A stretch of DNA of 64,000 nucleotides from AWTP1-13 sp963814055 (GCA_963814055.1 CAWFBJ010000013.1:62001-126000), one strand, 5' to 3'; positions 25,824-36,838 are shown, counted from the stretch's first letter. Notes: generated by a model not told the origin, from the sequence alone. A program made the numbers and translations.

Positions 25824-27215
25824 CTACTCCGCCTTCATCACGAGGCAATCGATGCTGAGGCGCTTGAGTTCGGCGCAGGCGCCGGCCGCCGTCGTCTGCG
25901 CGTCGAAGCCGGCATAACGGGCACGATAGAAAACCTTGTCGCCCTGCTTGACGGCGCTTGTCACTGCGGACCGGTCGCTGAGCAGCGAACCGGCGCGCTG
26001 GCGAATCGACGCAAGCTGGCGCTCGGCCTCGGTCTGGCTTTGGAATGCGCCGATCTGGATGTGGAATGCACCTGCTGCGGCGGCCTGCCGGGCCGGCGCA
26101 GACGCTGTCGTCAATGGATGCTGCGGGGCCTGCGCGTGCTCGGCCCGCGCCAGCAGCGCCTCGATGCTATCGGCGGATGGCGGCGCGACGGGCTGCTGCA
26201 GCAGATGCGGGGTCTCAGGCACCAGCACCGGGCGCACGCGGGCCATTTCCACGACAGGCGGCGACGCTTCCCGGGCGGCCGGGCGCACCGCAGGCTGCGG
26301 AGCCGGTGCGGCAATGATGGCGGGCTGCGGCTTTGCCCGCGCAATCAGCATCGGCGCCGGCCTGCGCGTTTTTTCTTCCGAGGCCTTCACCAGGCCAATG
26401 TTGAGATAGCTGCGCATGGCTGCGTTGCGCTGGGAGGCCGTCGCGCCGCCGAACACCGCGCCCACCACATGCTTGCGTCCGCGCCGCACCGAGGCCACCA
26501 GGTTGAAGCCCGATGCACGCGTGTAGCCCGTCTTCAGGCCATCGCTGCCCTCGTAGCTGAACAGCATGGTGTTGTGATTGCGGAACGTCTCGCCGTTGTA
26601 GGTGAAGGTGCGTGTGGCAAACAGCGGGTAGTGCCGCGGAAAATTGTCCTGCAGCCTCAGCGCCAGCGTGATCATGTCCCGCGCGGTCGTGACCTGCTCG
26701 GGATCGGGCAGCCCGGAGGCGTTCTGGAATGTGGTCGCGCGCATGCCGAGCTGGCGGGCCTTCTGCGTCATCATCTGCGCAAAGCGCACCTCGTTGCCGG
26801 CGATATGCTCGGCGATGGCCACCGCCACGTCGTTGCACGACTTGGTAATCAGGGCCTTGATGGCCTCGAGGAGCGTGATCTCGGTCCCCTCCTCGACATC
26901 GAGCTTGGAGGGCTGGGCCGCAACGGCATTGGCCGAGAAGCGGATCTTGGTGCCGTAGGAGAGACGGCCCTGCTCGATCAGCTCGAACACGAGATAGAGC
27001 GTCATCAGCTTGGCGAGCGAGGCCGGATAGCGCAGGTCATCGGCTGAGCTCTGGTGGATGACGCGGCCGGTGTTGGCATCAACGATCAGCACGGCATGCC
27101 GGCCGTTCACCTGGGCATAAGCTGGCAAAGCGAGCGCATTGACAGCGACCACCAGCGCAACCGCTGCAATGCCAAGGCGGCGCCATGGCCGGCGCCATTG
27201 AGTTGGCAACGTCAT
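25824..27215 (-). CDS. D-alanyl-D-alanine carboxypeptidase (PBP5 type) with C-terminal SPOR domain
   Basis: This 463-residue exported enzyme trims the terminal D-Ala from peptidoglycan stem peptides. It has an Arg-rich signal peptide ending ALPAYAQ. The serine-enzyme motifs are SLAK in YPASLAKLMTLY, SCN in LITKSCNDVAVAIAEH and KTG in GLKTGYTRAS. A Pro/Ala linker leads to a SPOR domain (FHIQIGAFQSQTEAERQLAS; VFYRARYAGFDAQTTAAGAC) that should bind denuded glycan at the septum. The ATG at 27215 has AGAGGG unusually close. A GTG at 27260 is the alternative start and would add 15 residues. Confidence 0.92.
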   Translation of the reverse strand: MTLPTQWRRPWRRLGIAAVALVVAVNALALPAYAQVNGRHAVLIVDANTGRVIHQSSADDLRYPASLAKLMTLYLVFELIEQGRLSYGTKIRFSANAVAAQPSKLDVEEGTEITLLEAIKALITKSCNDVAVAIAEHIAGNEVRFAQMMTQKARQLGMRATTFQNASGLPDPEQVTTARDMITLALRLQDNFPRHYPLFATRTFTYNGETFRNHNTMLFSYEGSDGLKTGYTRASGFNLVASVRRGRKHVVGAVFGGATASQRNAAMRSYLNIGLVKASEEKTRRPAPMLIARAKPQPAIIAAPAPQPAVRPAAREASPPVVEMARVRPVLVPETPHLLQQPVAPPSADSIEALLARAEHAQAPQHPLTTASAPARQAAAAGAFHIQIGAFQSQTEAERQLASIRQRAGSLLSDRSAVTSAVKQGDKVFYRARYAGFDAQTTAAGACAELKRLSIDCLVMKAE

Positions 27216-27451
27216 TCCCTCTGTCCGACGCGTGCGTCGGCCCGACCGGGCCGTCGCCACCCCACGCCTTGATGAAGTGCCCTGTAGGCCTTCACCGTGA
27301 TTTTGGGGCGTCTTTGAGGCGCTTGCGCACCTAAATTGCCCCGAGGCGCGGAGTTCTCTGTTCCTGCTGGCGGGAGATTAACTAAGCCGGGTGAGGGGGC
27401 GGTTAAGGCTGATGGTTAATATTTGGGCAGTGCGTCACCAAAGTATTTTGC

Positions 27452-27511
27452 TGCATCGCACAAAACCCCCTTGACGTTATGGTGCAGTGCATATAAATAG
27501 TGTGCATCGCA
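27452..27511 (+). promoter_or_regulatory. Candidate phasin promoter with three TGC-N3-GCA operator sites
   Basis: Three copies of TGC-N3-GCA lie at 27452-27460 (TGCATCGCA), 27483-27491 (TGCAGTGCA) and 27503-27511 (TGCATCGCA). The outer two are in the 11-base direct repeat TGCATCGCACA, 51 bases apart. A TTGACG at 27471-27476 and a TATAAA/TAAATA at 27492-27499 form a plausible -35/-10 between them. The core matches the CTGC-N3/4-GCAG site known for the PHB-responsive repressor PhaR. Regulation by PhaR is inferred. Confidence 0.6.
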
Positions 27512-27573
27512 CAGTGAAATGCACGGCCTCCCCGGGCTAACACCAGTACGCACCGCACCAAAGGAAACCTCCC

Positions 27574-27912
27574 ATGATCAAGAACCCCCTCGAAGATTTC
27601 CAGAAAATCGGCCAGAGCAATGTCGACGCCTACATGAAAGTGTTCGGCGAGTGGAACAAGGGCTGGCAGGCGATCGCGTCCGAGATGACCGACTACACCA
27701 AGCGCTCGTTCGAAGAGGGCACGGCCACGGTCGAGAAGCTGCTCTCGGCGAAGTCGTTCGAGCAGGCGGTCGAGATTCAGACCGGCTACGCCAAGCGCGC
27801 CTACGACGAGTATATGCATCAGATGTCCAAGATCGGTGGCCTCTACGCGGAGCTCGCCAAGGAAGCCTACAAGCCGGTCGAGAAGGCGCTGCAGTCGGTG
27901 CGCCAGCACTGA
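27574..27912 (+). CDS. Phasin family protein
   Basis: This 112-residue, wholly helical, amphipathic protein coats polyhydroxyalkanoate granules. The phasin-2 style sequence is IGQSNVDAYMKVFGEWNKGW, then AIASEMTDYTKRSFEEGTAT, EKLLSAKSFEQAVEIQTGYA and KRAYDEYMHQMSKIGGLYAE. There is no signal peptide. The ATG is preceded by AAAGGAAACCTCCC. The gene is monocistronic, with candidate PhaR sites in its promoter and a strong terminator 54 bases after its stop. No PHA synthase is in the window. Confidence 0.93.
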   Translation: MIKNPLEDFQKIGQSNVDAYMKVFGEWNKGWQAIASEMTDYTKRSFEEGTATVEKLLSAKSFEQAVEIQTGYAKRAYDEYMHQMSKIGGLYAELAKEAYKPVEKALQSVRQH

Positions 27913-27965
27913 CGGCACAAGTCATCGACGAGCGGCGGACTTAGTCGCTTGCCGTGTAAGACAGA

Positions 27966-28007
27966 GGCCCGGACAGCGCCCATGCAGGCGCGTCCGGGCC
28001 TTTTTTT
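27966..28007 (+). terminator. Rho-independent terminator of the phasin gene
   Basis: A perfect nine-base stem, GGCCCGGAC (27966-27974) with GTCCGGGCC (27992-28000), is followed by seven T residues (28001-28007). It lies 54 bases after the phasin stop. Confidence 0.93.
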
Positions 28008-28202
28008 GTCGCAATTGCTGATTTGATACCCATATAGCGGGGCGTGGCCGCGGCGAGGCAGCGGGTTCAGGACAACACCGGCTCTGTTCCAGCGTTTGCG
28101 GTTTTACCCCCGCTGTCGCTAAGATGGATAGTGATTTGCGCCGGGATCAAGGAACGCCCCGCGCATGTCTGGGAACCTAGAAACGGACACAGGGTTGAGC
28201 GG

Positions 28203-28532
28203 ATGGCCGGCAAGAACGGCTCGAAGGGCGATGACGAGGGCAAGACGGGGCTCATCACCAAGACGCGCCCCAAAACCAAGAAGCCGAGCCTCTACAAAGT
28301 GTTGCTTTTGAACGACGACTACACGCCGATGGAATTTGTCGTGCACGTGCTGGAACGCTTCTTCAACAAAGGCCGCGAAGATGCCACGCGCATCATGCTT
28401 CATGTGCATCACAAGGGCGTCGGCATCTGTGGCGTCTTCACCTACGAGGTGGCCGAGACGAAGGTTGCGCAAGTGATGGACTTCTCGCGCCAGCACCAGC
28501 ATCCGCTGCAGTGCACGATGGAAAAGGAGTAA
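28203..28532 (+). CDS. clpS: ATP-dependent Clp protease adaptor ClpS
   Basis: This 109-residue adaptor binds N-end-rule substrates and delivers them to ClpAP. It has a disordered Lys-rich N-terminus, then the core YKVLLLNDDYTPMEFVVHVL, with NDDYTP and the later HHKGVGICGVFTYEVAETKV binding the N-degron and ClpA. The clpA gene starts nine bases downstream, so they form one operon. The upstream gap (28008-28202) must hold the promoter, but I cannot fix one. Confidence 0.95.
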   Translation: MAGKNGSKGDDEGKTGLITKTRPKTKKPSLYKVLLLNDDYTPMEFVVHVLERFFNKGREDATRIMLHVHHKGVGICGVFTYEVAETKVAQVMDFSRQHQHPLQCTMEKE

Positions 28533-28541
28533 CACGCACCC

Positions 28542-31004
<2,463 letters not shown>

Positions 31005-31036
31005 CGGCGCGCCTGCCTTTGCATCTGCACGCATTC

Positions 31037-31070
31037 AATTCGCCGGACCACGACAGTGGCCCGGCGAATT
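31037..31070 (+). terminator. Hairpin after clpA, possible terminator
   Basis: A perfect ten-base stem, AATTCGCCGG (31037-31046) with CCGGCGAATT (31061-31070), has an inner CCAC/GTGG stem in its loop. Only a short TTT follows, so it may be a weak or two-way terminator between clpA and the convergent gene at 31099. Confidence 0.6.
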
Positions 31071-31098
31071 TGCGTCCGGCGTCCCGCAGAACGCAAGC

Positions 31099-31410
31099 TC
31101 AAGGCCGGCACGGGGTTGCAACGGCGCTGCAGCGCCAGGTGCCGAGTTTCTTCTGGCAATTGTAGTCGCGGTTCTCGGCAAGATCCCAGTTCGTATAGGC
31201 GTTGCCGAGGGTGGCGATCGCGCGCACCTTCACCCGCCAGTTGATGCGGGCAAAATTCCTGGCCGTGCTCTGCTTGACAGCGATGCCCGCCGTCGCAATG
31301 ACTGTGCCGTAGGGCCAGCATGTCTTGGCTTGTGCGCCGGCGGTGGGGCCAACGAGAATGGCGGCGGCGAGGAGCAGGCTCCCACAAACCTTCTTAGACC
31401 TTCCAGGCAT
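31099..31410 (-). CDS. Small exported hypothetical protein
   Basis: This 103-residue protein has a clear signal peptide (KKVCGSLLLAAAILVGPTAG, cleavage near AQA-KT). The mature part is about 75 residues with four cysteines (KTCWPYG, DYNCQKK, WRCSAVATPC), probably two disulphides. NFARINWRVKVRAIATLGNAY suggests a beta-rich fold. The ATG at 31410 follows GGGAGA by about seven bases. No family is recognised. It converges with clpA and diverges from azlC. Confidence 0.68.
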   Translation of the reverse strand: MPGRSKKVCGSLLLAAAILVGPTAGAQAKTCWPYGTVIATAGIAVKQSTARNFARINWRVKVRAIATLGNAYTNWDLAENRDYNCQKKLGTWRCSAVATPCRP

Positions 31411-31515
31411 GACGGCGTCTCCCTTGGCTGGCATGGCATCAGCGATGCCCTATTGGTCGCGGGAGACGGCCCGCAGGTTCAATCCGCCGTCTGCGGGGTA
31501 CATGAGCGAGTGGGA

Positions 31516-32256
31516 ATGCCCCTAGATCCCGAGAATGCGCACGTGGCAGTGACGGAGCAGGGCACGCATGCCCGCGCCTTCGCGGGCGGGCTGCGCGCCG
31601 GTTATTCGGTGGCCGCCTTCGTGCTGTTTGCTACGGCGCTCGGCTTCGGTGCGCTCGCCCGCGACTCCGGGTTCAGCATCGGCCATGCCGCGTTTCTGTC
31701 CCTCACCATGTTTGCGCTTCCCAACCAGGTGGTCCTCATCGATCAGCTGGCACGGGGTGCCACAGTTGCCAGCGCGGCTCTGGCCGTGACGCTGGCGGCG
31801 GTGCGGCTGTTCCCGATGGTCGCGGCCACCATGCCGACGCTGCGCGGATCGAAGCGGCGTCGGGTGCTCGAAGTGCTCGCCGCCCATTTCGTCGCGGTGA
31901 CCACCTGGATCGAGGGCACACGGCGCCTGCCGGCGGTGGCGCCCGACCTGCGACTTGCCCACCATCTCGGCATCGGCGCGGCCGTGTGCGTGATGATGGT
32001 GCTCGGAAGCGTGAGCGGATTTCTCCTGACCGGCAGCGTGCCGGCGCCCGTCAGCGCCGCCCTGATATTCACCACCCCGCTCTATTTCATCATGTCGCTG
32101 GTGATTTCATCGCAGTCGCGGACCGACATGGCGGCCATCGTGCTCGGGTGCGGCCTTGCACCGCTGCTGTACCTGATCGTTCCGGGTTTCGATCTGCTGG
32201 GGGCCGGGTTGATCGGCGGCACGCTTGCCTATCTCTGGGGAGCGTCCGCGCGATGA
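31516..32256 (+). CDS. azlC: AzlC family amino acid exporter, large subunit
   Basis: This 246-residue inner-membrane protein is the AzlC part of the branched-chain amino acid (LIV-E) exporter. The helices include AGYSVAAFVLFATALGFGAL, a SGFSIGHAAFLSLTMFALPNQ loop and helix typical of AzlC, and ATVASAALAVTLAAVRLFPM with the family's Arg-Leu-Phe. About seven helices are present. The gene for the small AzlD subunit overlaps it by four bases (ATGA). The first two codons in good context are ATG at 31516 and GTG about 30 bases later. The substrate is inferred from the family. Confidence 0.85.
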   Translation: MPLDPENAHVAVTEQGTHARAFAGGLRAGYSVAAFVLFATALGFGALARDSGFSIGHAAFLSLTMFALPNQVVLIDQLARGATVASAALAVTLAAVRLFPMVAATMPTLRGSKRRRVLEVLAAHFVAVTTWIEGTRRLPAVAPDLRLAHHLGIGAAVCVMMVLGSVSGFLLTGSVPAPVSAALIFTTPLYFIMSLVISSQSRTDMAAIVLGCGLAPLLYLIVPGFDLLGAGLIGGTLAYLWGASAR

Positions 32257-32597
32257 GTTTCATGCAGGACGGGTCTGGCGGTTATCTGACGCTGCTGCTC
32301 GCCGGTTTTCTCGCCAACGAGTGCTGGCGCTGGCTGGGTGTCGCAGTCGGCGGCCGCCTCGATCTCAACGGACAAGCATTCCTCTGGGTGCGCGCGGTGG
32401 CGCTGGCCCTGGTGGCCGGGCTCGTCTCGCGCATGATCCTGTTCCCGGCGGGCGCTTTGGCGAACGTGCCGCTGGCGATCCGGGTCGGCGCCTTCGCCGG
32501 CGGCATCGCGCTCTATTTCCTTGCACGCCGCAATCTCGCCGCCGGCGTCGTCGGCGGTGCCGTGCTCCTGATGGTCGCGCAAATGCTGGTGTGGTGA
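32253..32597 (+). CDS. azlD: AzlD domain protein, small exporter subunit
   Basis: This 114-residue protein has four predicted helices (LTLLLAGFLANECWRWLGVA; FLWVRAVALALVAGLVSRMI; LAIRVGAFAGGIALYFLA; AAGVVGGAVLLMVAQMLVW). AzlD partners AzlC in export of branched-chain amino acids and analogues. The ATG overlaps the azlC stop (ATGA), so the two are translationally coupled. The phrase ALANVPLAIRVGA is typical of AzlD. A dispersed repeat begins 25 bases after the stop. Confidence 0.82.
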   Translation: MSFMQDGSGGYLTLLLAGFLANECWRWLGVAVGGRLDLNGQAFLWVRAVALALVAGLVSRMILFPAGALANVPLAIRVGAFAGGIALYFLARRNLAAGVVGGAVLLMVAQMLVW

Positions 32598-32621
32598 GAA
32601 TGTATCCGGCAGCCGAGCACT

Positions 32622-32751
32622 CACCCTCGTCCTGAGCTCCGTCGAAGGACGGCCGCACATATTGAGTTGTGGTTCGACAGGCTCACCACGCGGCTGGCGG
32701 ATGTTGGACGCAAGCTCGGGCCTCGTCCTGAGCCTGTCGAAGGACGGCCGC
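32622..32751. repeat. Dispersed repeat, CTCGTCCTGAG family, copies 2 and 3
   Basis: A full unit runs from CCCTCGTCCTGAGCTCCGTC (about 32624) to GTTCGACAGGCTCACCACG (to 32690). A second half unit, CCTCGTCCTGAGCCTGTCGA then AGGACGG, lies at 32721-32747. GAGCCTGTCGAA in the half unit is complementary to TTCGACAGGCTC in the first. The same family occurs at 11835-11906. Confidence 0.82.
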
Positions 32752-32771
32752 GCAGGATGCCTCGGTTAGGT

Positions 32772-33782
32772 CTAGGCCCGCCGTGCCCGCCACACCCGAA
32801 AGCGGCCATTCTCAGCCACGACATCGGCGCGCCCGAAATGCGCCGCGAAGAGTTTGTCGAGCGGCAGGCGGCGCTGCACGACGATCTGCAGCACGCCGCC
32901 CGGAGCGAGGTGAGACGGTGCATCGGCCACCAACTGTTCGAGCAGCGTGTGGTCCTCCGCCACGCCCTGATGCAGCGGCGGGTTGGAAACAATGGCCGCG
33001 TAAGTCTTGCATCCTGCATCGGCGATGCGTGAGCCGGCCACGCCGCGTGCGCCAGGCACGTTCTCGCGTGCCGCCTCCAGTGCCACGCAATCGCTGTCCA
33101 GCATGTCGAGGATGATGCCCGGTTCCTGCGCCACCATCGCTGCCCCTATCAGGCCTGAGCCACAGCCGTAGTCGAGCACGCGGGCGCGTGAGGATAGCGC
33201 CGGGAGCGCGCCGAGCAGCAGCGCCGTTCCCTCATCGACGCGGCCGGCCGCGAAGATGCCAGGGTAACTGATCCAATCGCGTGCCTTGCCCGCAATCTCG
33301 ATCGGCGACACGATCTGCCAGGCGCGCAGCGTATCTCTGAAGCTGCCCTCAGCCTTTCGCAGCACGGCCAGCACGCGCCCATGGCCGCGCGTGGCCAGCG
33401 TCTCGACGGCACCCGTGAGGTCTTGCAGCATGGTGGCCGCCGAGCGAATGCCCTCGTCATTGCCGCCATAGACGATGAGCTGCCCGCCGGGTCCGAGCAC
33501 ACTCAAGACCGCGTGCGCCGTCATGTCCTGTTCGTCTCGGGCCTTGGGCAGGCGGACGAGGGCGGTGTCGAATGGTCCCGCGGGTGGCCATGGCGTCGCC
33601 GGAATGTCCGCCGTAACGCGTCTGTTCCACACGGCATAGGCAAGGCCGCGCTCTTTGATCAGCGCCGGAAAGATGCCGCCCTGATTGACGAGCAGTATGC
33701 GGCCGCGCAGCGCAATCTCGTCCAGGCTGCGCTCGATCAACGCGTCGGCTGCCCGCTCGGGGTCGTTGGTCCAACGGCTCAT
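32772..33782 (-). CDS. Class I SAM-dependent methyltransferase, RsmC/RlmG-like
   Basis: This is 336 residues. The N-terminal half is a degenerate methyltransferase-like domain, as in RsmC (ILLVNQGGIFPALI; GQLIVYGGNDEGIRSAATML). The C-terminal half is catalytic, with motif I RVLDYGCGSGLIGAAMVAQ, acidic motif II LDMLDSDCVALEAAREN, and motif IV SNPPLHQG (NPPY type), expected for guanine-N2 methylation of rRNA. It probably modifies 16S or 23S rRNA. The ATG at 33782 was chosen because the upstream frame (to 34112) lies inside the HIT gene. It is 17 bases from the HIT stop on the same strand. Confidence 0.87.
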   Translation of the reverse strand: MSRWTNDPERAADALIERSLDEIALRGRILLVNQGGIFPALIKERGLAYAVWNRRVTADIPATPWPPAGPFDTALVRLPKARDEQDMTAHAVLSVLGPGGQLIVYGGNDEGIRSAATMLQDLTGAVETLATRGHGRVLAVLRKAEGSFRDTLRAWQIVSPIEIAGKARDWISYPGIFAAGRVDEGTALLLGALPALSSRARVLDYGCGSGLIGAAMVAQEPGIILDMLDSDCVALEAARENVPGARGVAGSRIADAGCKTYAAIVSNPPLHQGVAEDHTLLEQLVADAPSHLAPGGVLQIVVQRRLPLDKLFAAHFGRADVVAENGRFRVWRARRA

Positions 33783-33799
33783 TGCAACGAGCGTCCGCC

Positions 33800-34222
33800 T
33801 TAACCCGCCATCGCCTTTCGGATCTTCTCGGCGCTGACCTCGAGCACTTCGGGCTTTTCCATCTTGCTGGCGGCCGGTCCCAGCGACTTGCCTTCCCAGC
33901 GGGGCATGATGTGAAAATGCAGATGAAAGACGACCTGTCCGCCGGCCGCCTCGTTGGCCTGCAGCAGCGTCGCGCCGTCGGCGTTGAATGCTTTGACGGC
34001 GGCAGCTGCAACCTTCTGCACTGTCTTTATGCAGGCTGCGAGCTGGCTGGGGCTGGCATCCAGAATGTTGCGCACCGGCCCCTTGGGAATGACCAGCGTA
34101 TGGCCTTCGCACCTCGGCATGATGTCCATGAAGGCCAGCGTGTCGGCGTCCTCGTAGACTTTCTGGGCCGGCAGTTCACCGCGCAATATCTTCGCAAAAA
34201 CATTGTTGGAGTCGTAAGGCAT
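33800..34222 (-). CDS. HIT family (histidine triad) protein
   Basis: This is about 140 residues. Family members are nucleotide hydrolases or transferases that act on AMP-conjugates. The motif HLHFHIMP (H-phi-H-phi-H) is followed by RWEGKSLGP, and the N-terminus NNVFAKILRGELPAQKVYED and LAFMDIMPRCEGHTLVIPK are textbook. The first ATG in frame is at 34222, preceded by a GTG at 34225. The RsmC-like gene follows 17 bases downstream, so the two are probably co-transcribed. Confidence 0.93.
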   Translation of the reverse strand: MPYDSNNVFAKILRGELPAQKVYEDADTLAFMDIMPRCEGHTLVIPKGPVRNILDASPSQLAACIKTVQKVAAAAVKAFNADGATLLQANEAAGGQVVFHLHFHIMPRWEGKSLGPAASKMEKPEVLEVSAEKIRKAMAG

Positions 34223-34333
34223 CACCGTTTCCTTCGCGTACGCGCGAGCTGTTAATCGGGGAGTAACCTCGTCGTCAAGTCGGCGACAGCGTTAATCCGG
34301 TGCCAAGTGACGTGTGCGAGAGTGGTACCCTGA

Positions 34334-34561
34334 ATGAAGCCGCAGAGTATCAGCATGCACGACGCAGCGAAAAACGCCAGCCCGGAGGACGCGATGATGA
34401 TCGCGCGCCGCCGTGCGCTGCGTCGCGCGGAGCGCTTCGACATGGTGGTCGCCGCAACGCTTCTGGTGCTGTTGATCTTCGGCTGGGCCATTCGCTTGAT
34501 GCCGTTCGAGCAGTGGCCGCGCGGTGATTTCCAGCTTGCGCTCTACACGCGTCACACCTGA
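34334..34561 (+). CDS. Small single-helix membrane protein, hypothetical
   Basis: This 75-residue protein has a basic N-terminal part (MIARRRALRRAERFD) and then one helix at about 37-53 (MVVAATLLVLLIFGWAIRLM), ending WPRGDFQLALYTRHT. The basic cytoplasmic side and single helix make a real membrane peptide plausible. It overlaps the 3' end of the convergent acyltransferase gene by ten bases. Function is unknown. Confidence 0.55.
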   Translation: MKPQSISMHDAAKNASPEDAMMIARRRALRRAERFDMVVAATLLVLLIFGWAIRLMPFEQWPRGDFQLALYTRHT

Positions 34562-35736
34562 TCGGGCGGCGGCGCTTTGCGGAACGGCGCATATTCCGCC
34601 AGTTCCTCGGCCGCAGCATCGACGTACTTGCGCTCGCGCGCCAGATAGTCGCCGATCGCACGCCGCAATCCCGGGTTGACGATATAGTGTGCCGAATAGG
34701 TTTTCGTCGGCAGGTATCCCCGCGCCAGCTTGTGCTCGCCCTGTGCGCCGGCTTCCACGCGCGCGATCCTGTGCTGAATGGCGTAGTCGATCGCCTGGTA
34801 GTAGCAGAGCTCGAAATGCAGGAACGGGTGGTGCTCCACGGCTCCCCAGTAGCGGCCGAACAGGCAATCGCCGCCGATCACATGCAACGAACCCGCGATC
34901 GCGCGGTTGCCCCGCTTGGCCAGCATCAGCAGGCAATCGCCACCCACGCCGCTGGCGCCGAGCAGCGAGAAGAACCTGCGGTTGAGATAGGGCCGCCCCC
35001 ACTTGCGCGACCCGGTCTCCGTATAGAACGCGAAGAACACGTCCCAGTCGGCTTCGGTGATCTCGCGGCCGCGCAGCCATTCGATGGTGAGCCCCGCGGC
35101 GAGCGCCTGCTCGCGTTCCTTGCGCATGGCCTTGCGCTTGCGTGAGGCGAGCGAGGCCAGGTAGTCGTCGAAGGTGCCGTAGCCGGCATTGCCCCAATGG
35201 AATTGCTGGTCGGTGCGCTGCAGAAAGCCGCGGGTGCCGAGGCGGCACCATTCGCCTTCGCTGAGAAACGTAATATGCACGCCTGATATCTGATTGCGCT
35301 CCGCGATCTCAGCGGCACCGGCGGCAAGCATCCGTTCGTGGTTTTCGCCATCAGGTCCGGGGCGCACCAGCAATCGCCGGCCCGGCACGGGCGTGAAGGG
35401 CACGGCGATTTGCAGCTTGGGATAGTAATCCCCGCCCGCCTGCATGAAGGCTTCAGCCCAGCTATGGTCGAAGACGTACTCGCCCTGGCTGTGCGCTTTC
35501 AGGTAGCACGGCGCGCAACCGGCAATGTCGCCGCCAAGCTTGAGCACCAGGTGGCGGGGCGTCCATCCCGTGCGCCCGCCGACCGTTCCGGCATCCTCGA
35601 GAGCCTTCAGGAAGGCGTGCGCGAGAAACGGATTGTAGATTGCCGGATCGGGATTGGCGCAAGCATCCCAGGTCTCGGCCGGGATGTCGGCAATCTGAGG
35701 TACGACCTCGACCTTTGCGGTACCCGCTCCGCTCAT
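34552..35736 (-). CDS. FemAB-like GNAT family N-acyltransferase (COG3146/DUF482)
   Basis: This 394-residue cytoplasmic protein is of the peptidogalycan-biosynthesis/recognition family. It contains YNPFLAHAFLKALEDAGTVG, YVFDHSWAEAFMQAGGDYYP and KLQIAVPFTPVPGRRLLVRP. The C-terminal GNAT-like part has HFELCYYQAIDYAIQHRIAR and EAGAQGEHKLARGYLPTKTY. These are typical phrases of alphaproteobacterial members, whose substrate is unknown. The ATG at 35736 was chosen over a frame extension to 35766 because the family N-terminus fits. Confidence 0.85.
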   Translation of the reverse strand: MSGAGTAKVEVVPQIADIPAETWDACANPDPAIYNPFLAHAFLKALEDAGTVGGRTGWTPRHLVLKLGGDIAGCAPCYLKAHSQGEYVFDHSWAEAFMQAGGDYYPKLQIAVPFTPVPGRRLLVRPGPDGENHERMLAAGAAEIAERNQISGVHITFLSEGEWCRLGTRGFLQRTDQQFHWGNAGYGTFDDYLASLASRKRKAMRKEREQALAAGLTIEWLRGREITEADWDVFFAFYTETGSRKWGRPYLNRRFFSLLGASGVGGDCLLMLAKRGNRAIAGSLHVIGGDCLFGRYWGAVEHHPFLHFELCYYQAIDYAIQHRIARVEAGAQGEHKLARGYLPTKTYSAHYIVNPGLRRAIGDYLARERKYVDAAAEELAEYAPFRKAPPPDQV

Positions 35737-35882
35737 CTCACTCAAACGCTGTCCGGCCCTCGACAAGTCGCGTCGATATTAGCGCATCGCGCCGGCAATG
35801 TCCTTGCAACGGCGTATATGCCGCGACCGGGCATCGCCGGTGCGGACACCAGCATCGTGCGGCAACGAGGATCGGAAAAATA

Positions 35883-36686
35883 CTACGCTTCATAACCTTC
35901 GAAGATCGGTGCGTCGGCCCACCGTGCGGCGGCGGCCCGCTGCCGAGGCGTTCGCACGGTCCACGTGAACAGCGGCAAATCCGGTGCATGCCGCGACATC
36001 CACTTTCGCGCCCCCGCCACGAGCTTTACATCGACGGCATAGAAGCTGACGCTGCCATGTCCAGTTCCCAATGCGCGGGAGGCCGCGGATCTTTCGCGCG
36101 TCCCGCTTCTCCCGGTCCACAGGCTGGCGAGGACCTGTTGGCCGCCGACGATCTCCCCGCGCGGAATCTCCGGCGCGCGCTCGCCCAGCGCCATGACGAT
36201 CTTGCGGTTGAACGACATCAGGGCGATCGGTCCCTCGTAGCCGCGCGCCTGCCGCGCGATCTTTTCCACAAAGGTGGCATCCACCCCGGACTTCTTGCCC
36301 TTCACTTCCACCAGCAGCGGCACGCGTCCGTCGACGAGGTCCAGGAATTGCGCGAACGTCAGGATCTTCTGGTCCTGCCCCTTGTATCGGAATTTAGCGA
36401 GCATCGCTGGCGAGTACTTGGCGAGAGGGCCTGTGGCTGCAACCAGCCGCTCGAGCTTCTCGTCGTGAAACACCATGGGTGTGCCGTCGTCGGCCGGCTG
36501 CAGGTCGCACTCGATGCCATAGCCCTTGTCGATGGCGGCCCGGAAGGCCGGCGCCGTGTTTTCCAGTCGTCCCATGGTTGGGTCATGCAGGCCGCGATGG
36601 GCGATCGGTCTGACGAAAGTGTTGCGATCGAGCCCGGGGCTGGCACGCGCCACGCGGGCGTCCCGATCACGCTTGCGTGTAATCAT
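35883..36686 (-). CDS. Glycerophosphodiester phosphodiesterase
   Basis: This 267-residue TIM-barrel enzyme splits glycerophosphodiesters into glycerol 3-phosphate and an alcohol. The motifs are PIAHRGLHDPTMGRLENTAP (catalytic His and Glu), GYGIECDLQPADDGTPMVFH (metal ligands Glu-Asp and second His) and PLLVEVKGK. There is no signal peptide, so it is cytoplasmic (UgpQ type). It stands alone, without ugp or glp genes, and diverges from eipB across about 150 bases. Confidence 0.9.
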   Translation of the reverse strand: MITRKRDRDARVARASPGLDRNTFVRPIAHRGLHDPTMGRLENTAPAFRAAIDKGYGIECDLQPADDGTPMVFHDEKLERLVAATGPLAKYSPAMLAKFRYKGQDQKILTFAQFLDLVDGRVPLLVEVKGKKSGVDATFVEKIARQARGYEGPIALMSFNRKIVMALGERAPEIPRGEIVGGQQVLASLWTGRSGTRERSAASRALGTGHGSVSFYAVDVKLVAGARKWMSRHAPDLPLFTWTVRTPRQRAAAARWADAPIFEGYEA

Positions 36687-36838
36687 TGCAAAGTCCTGGA
36701 GTTCCCGCGGTTATGCGCAGCACGAGTAGGCGGCAGTCTTGTCAGTGTGGTGGATGCTTTGCAAGTGATTGGCTGCCGGTTACGGTATGGCAACGCTTGG
36801 GTCATAGAACCGCCCTTCTCTGCGGGAAAGACGACGTG

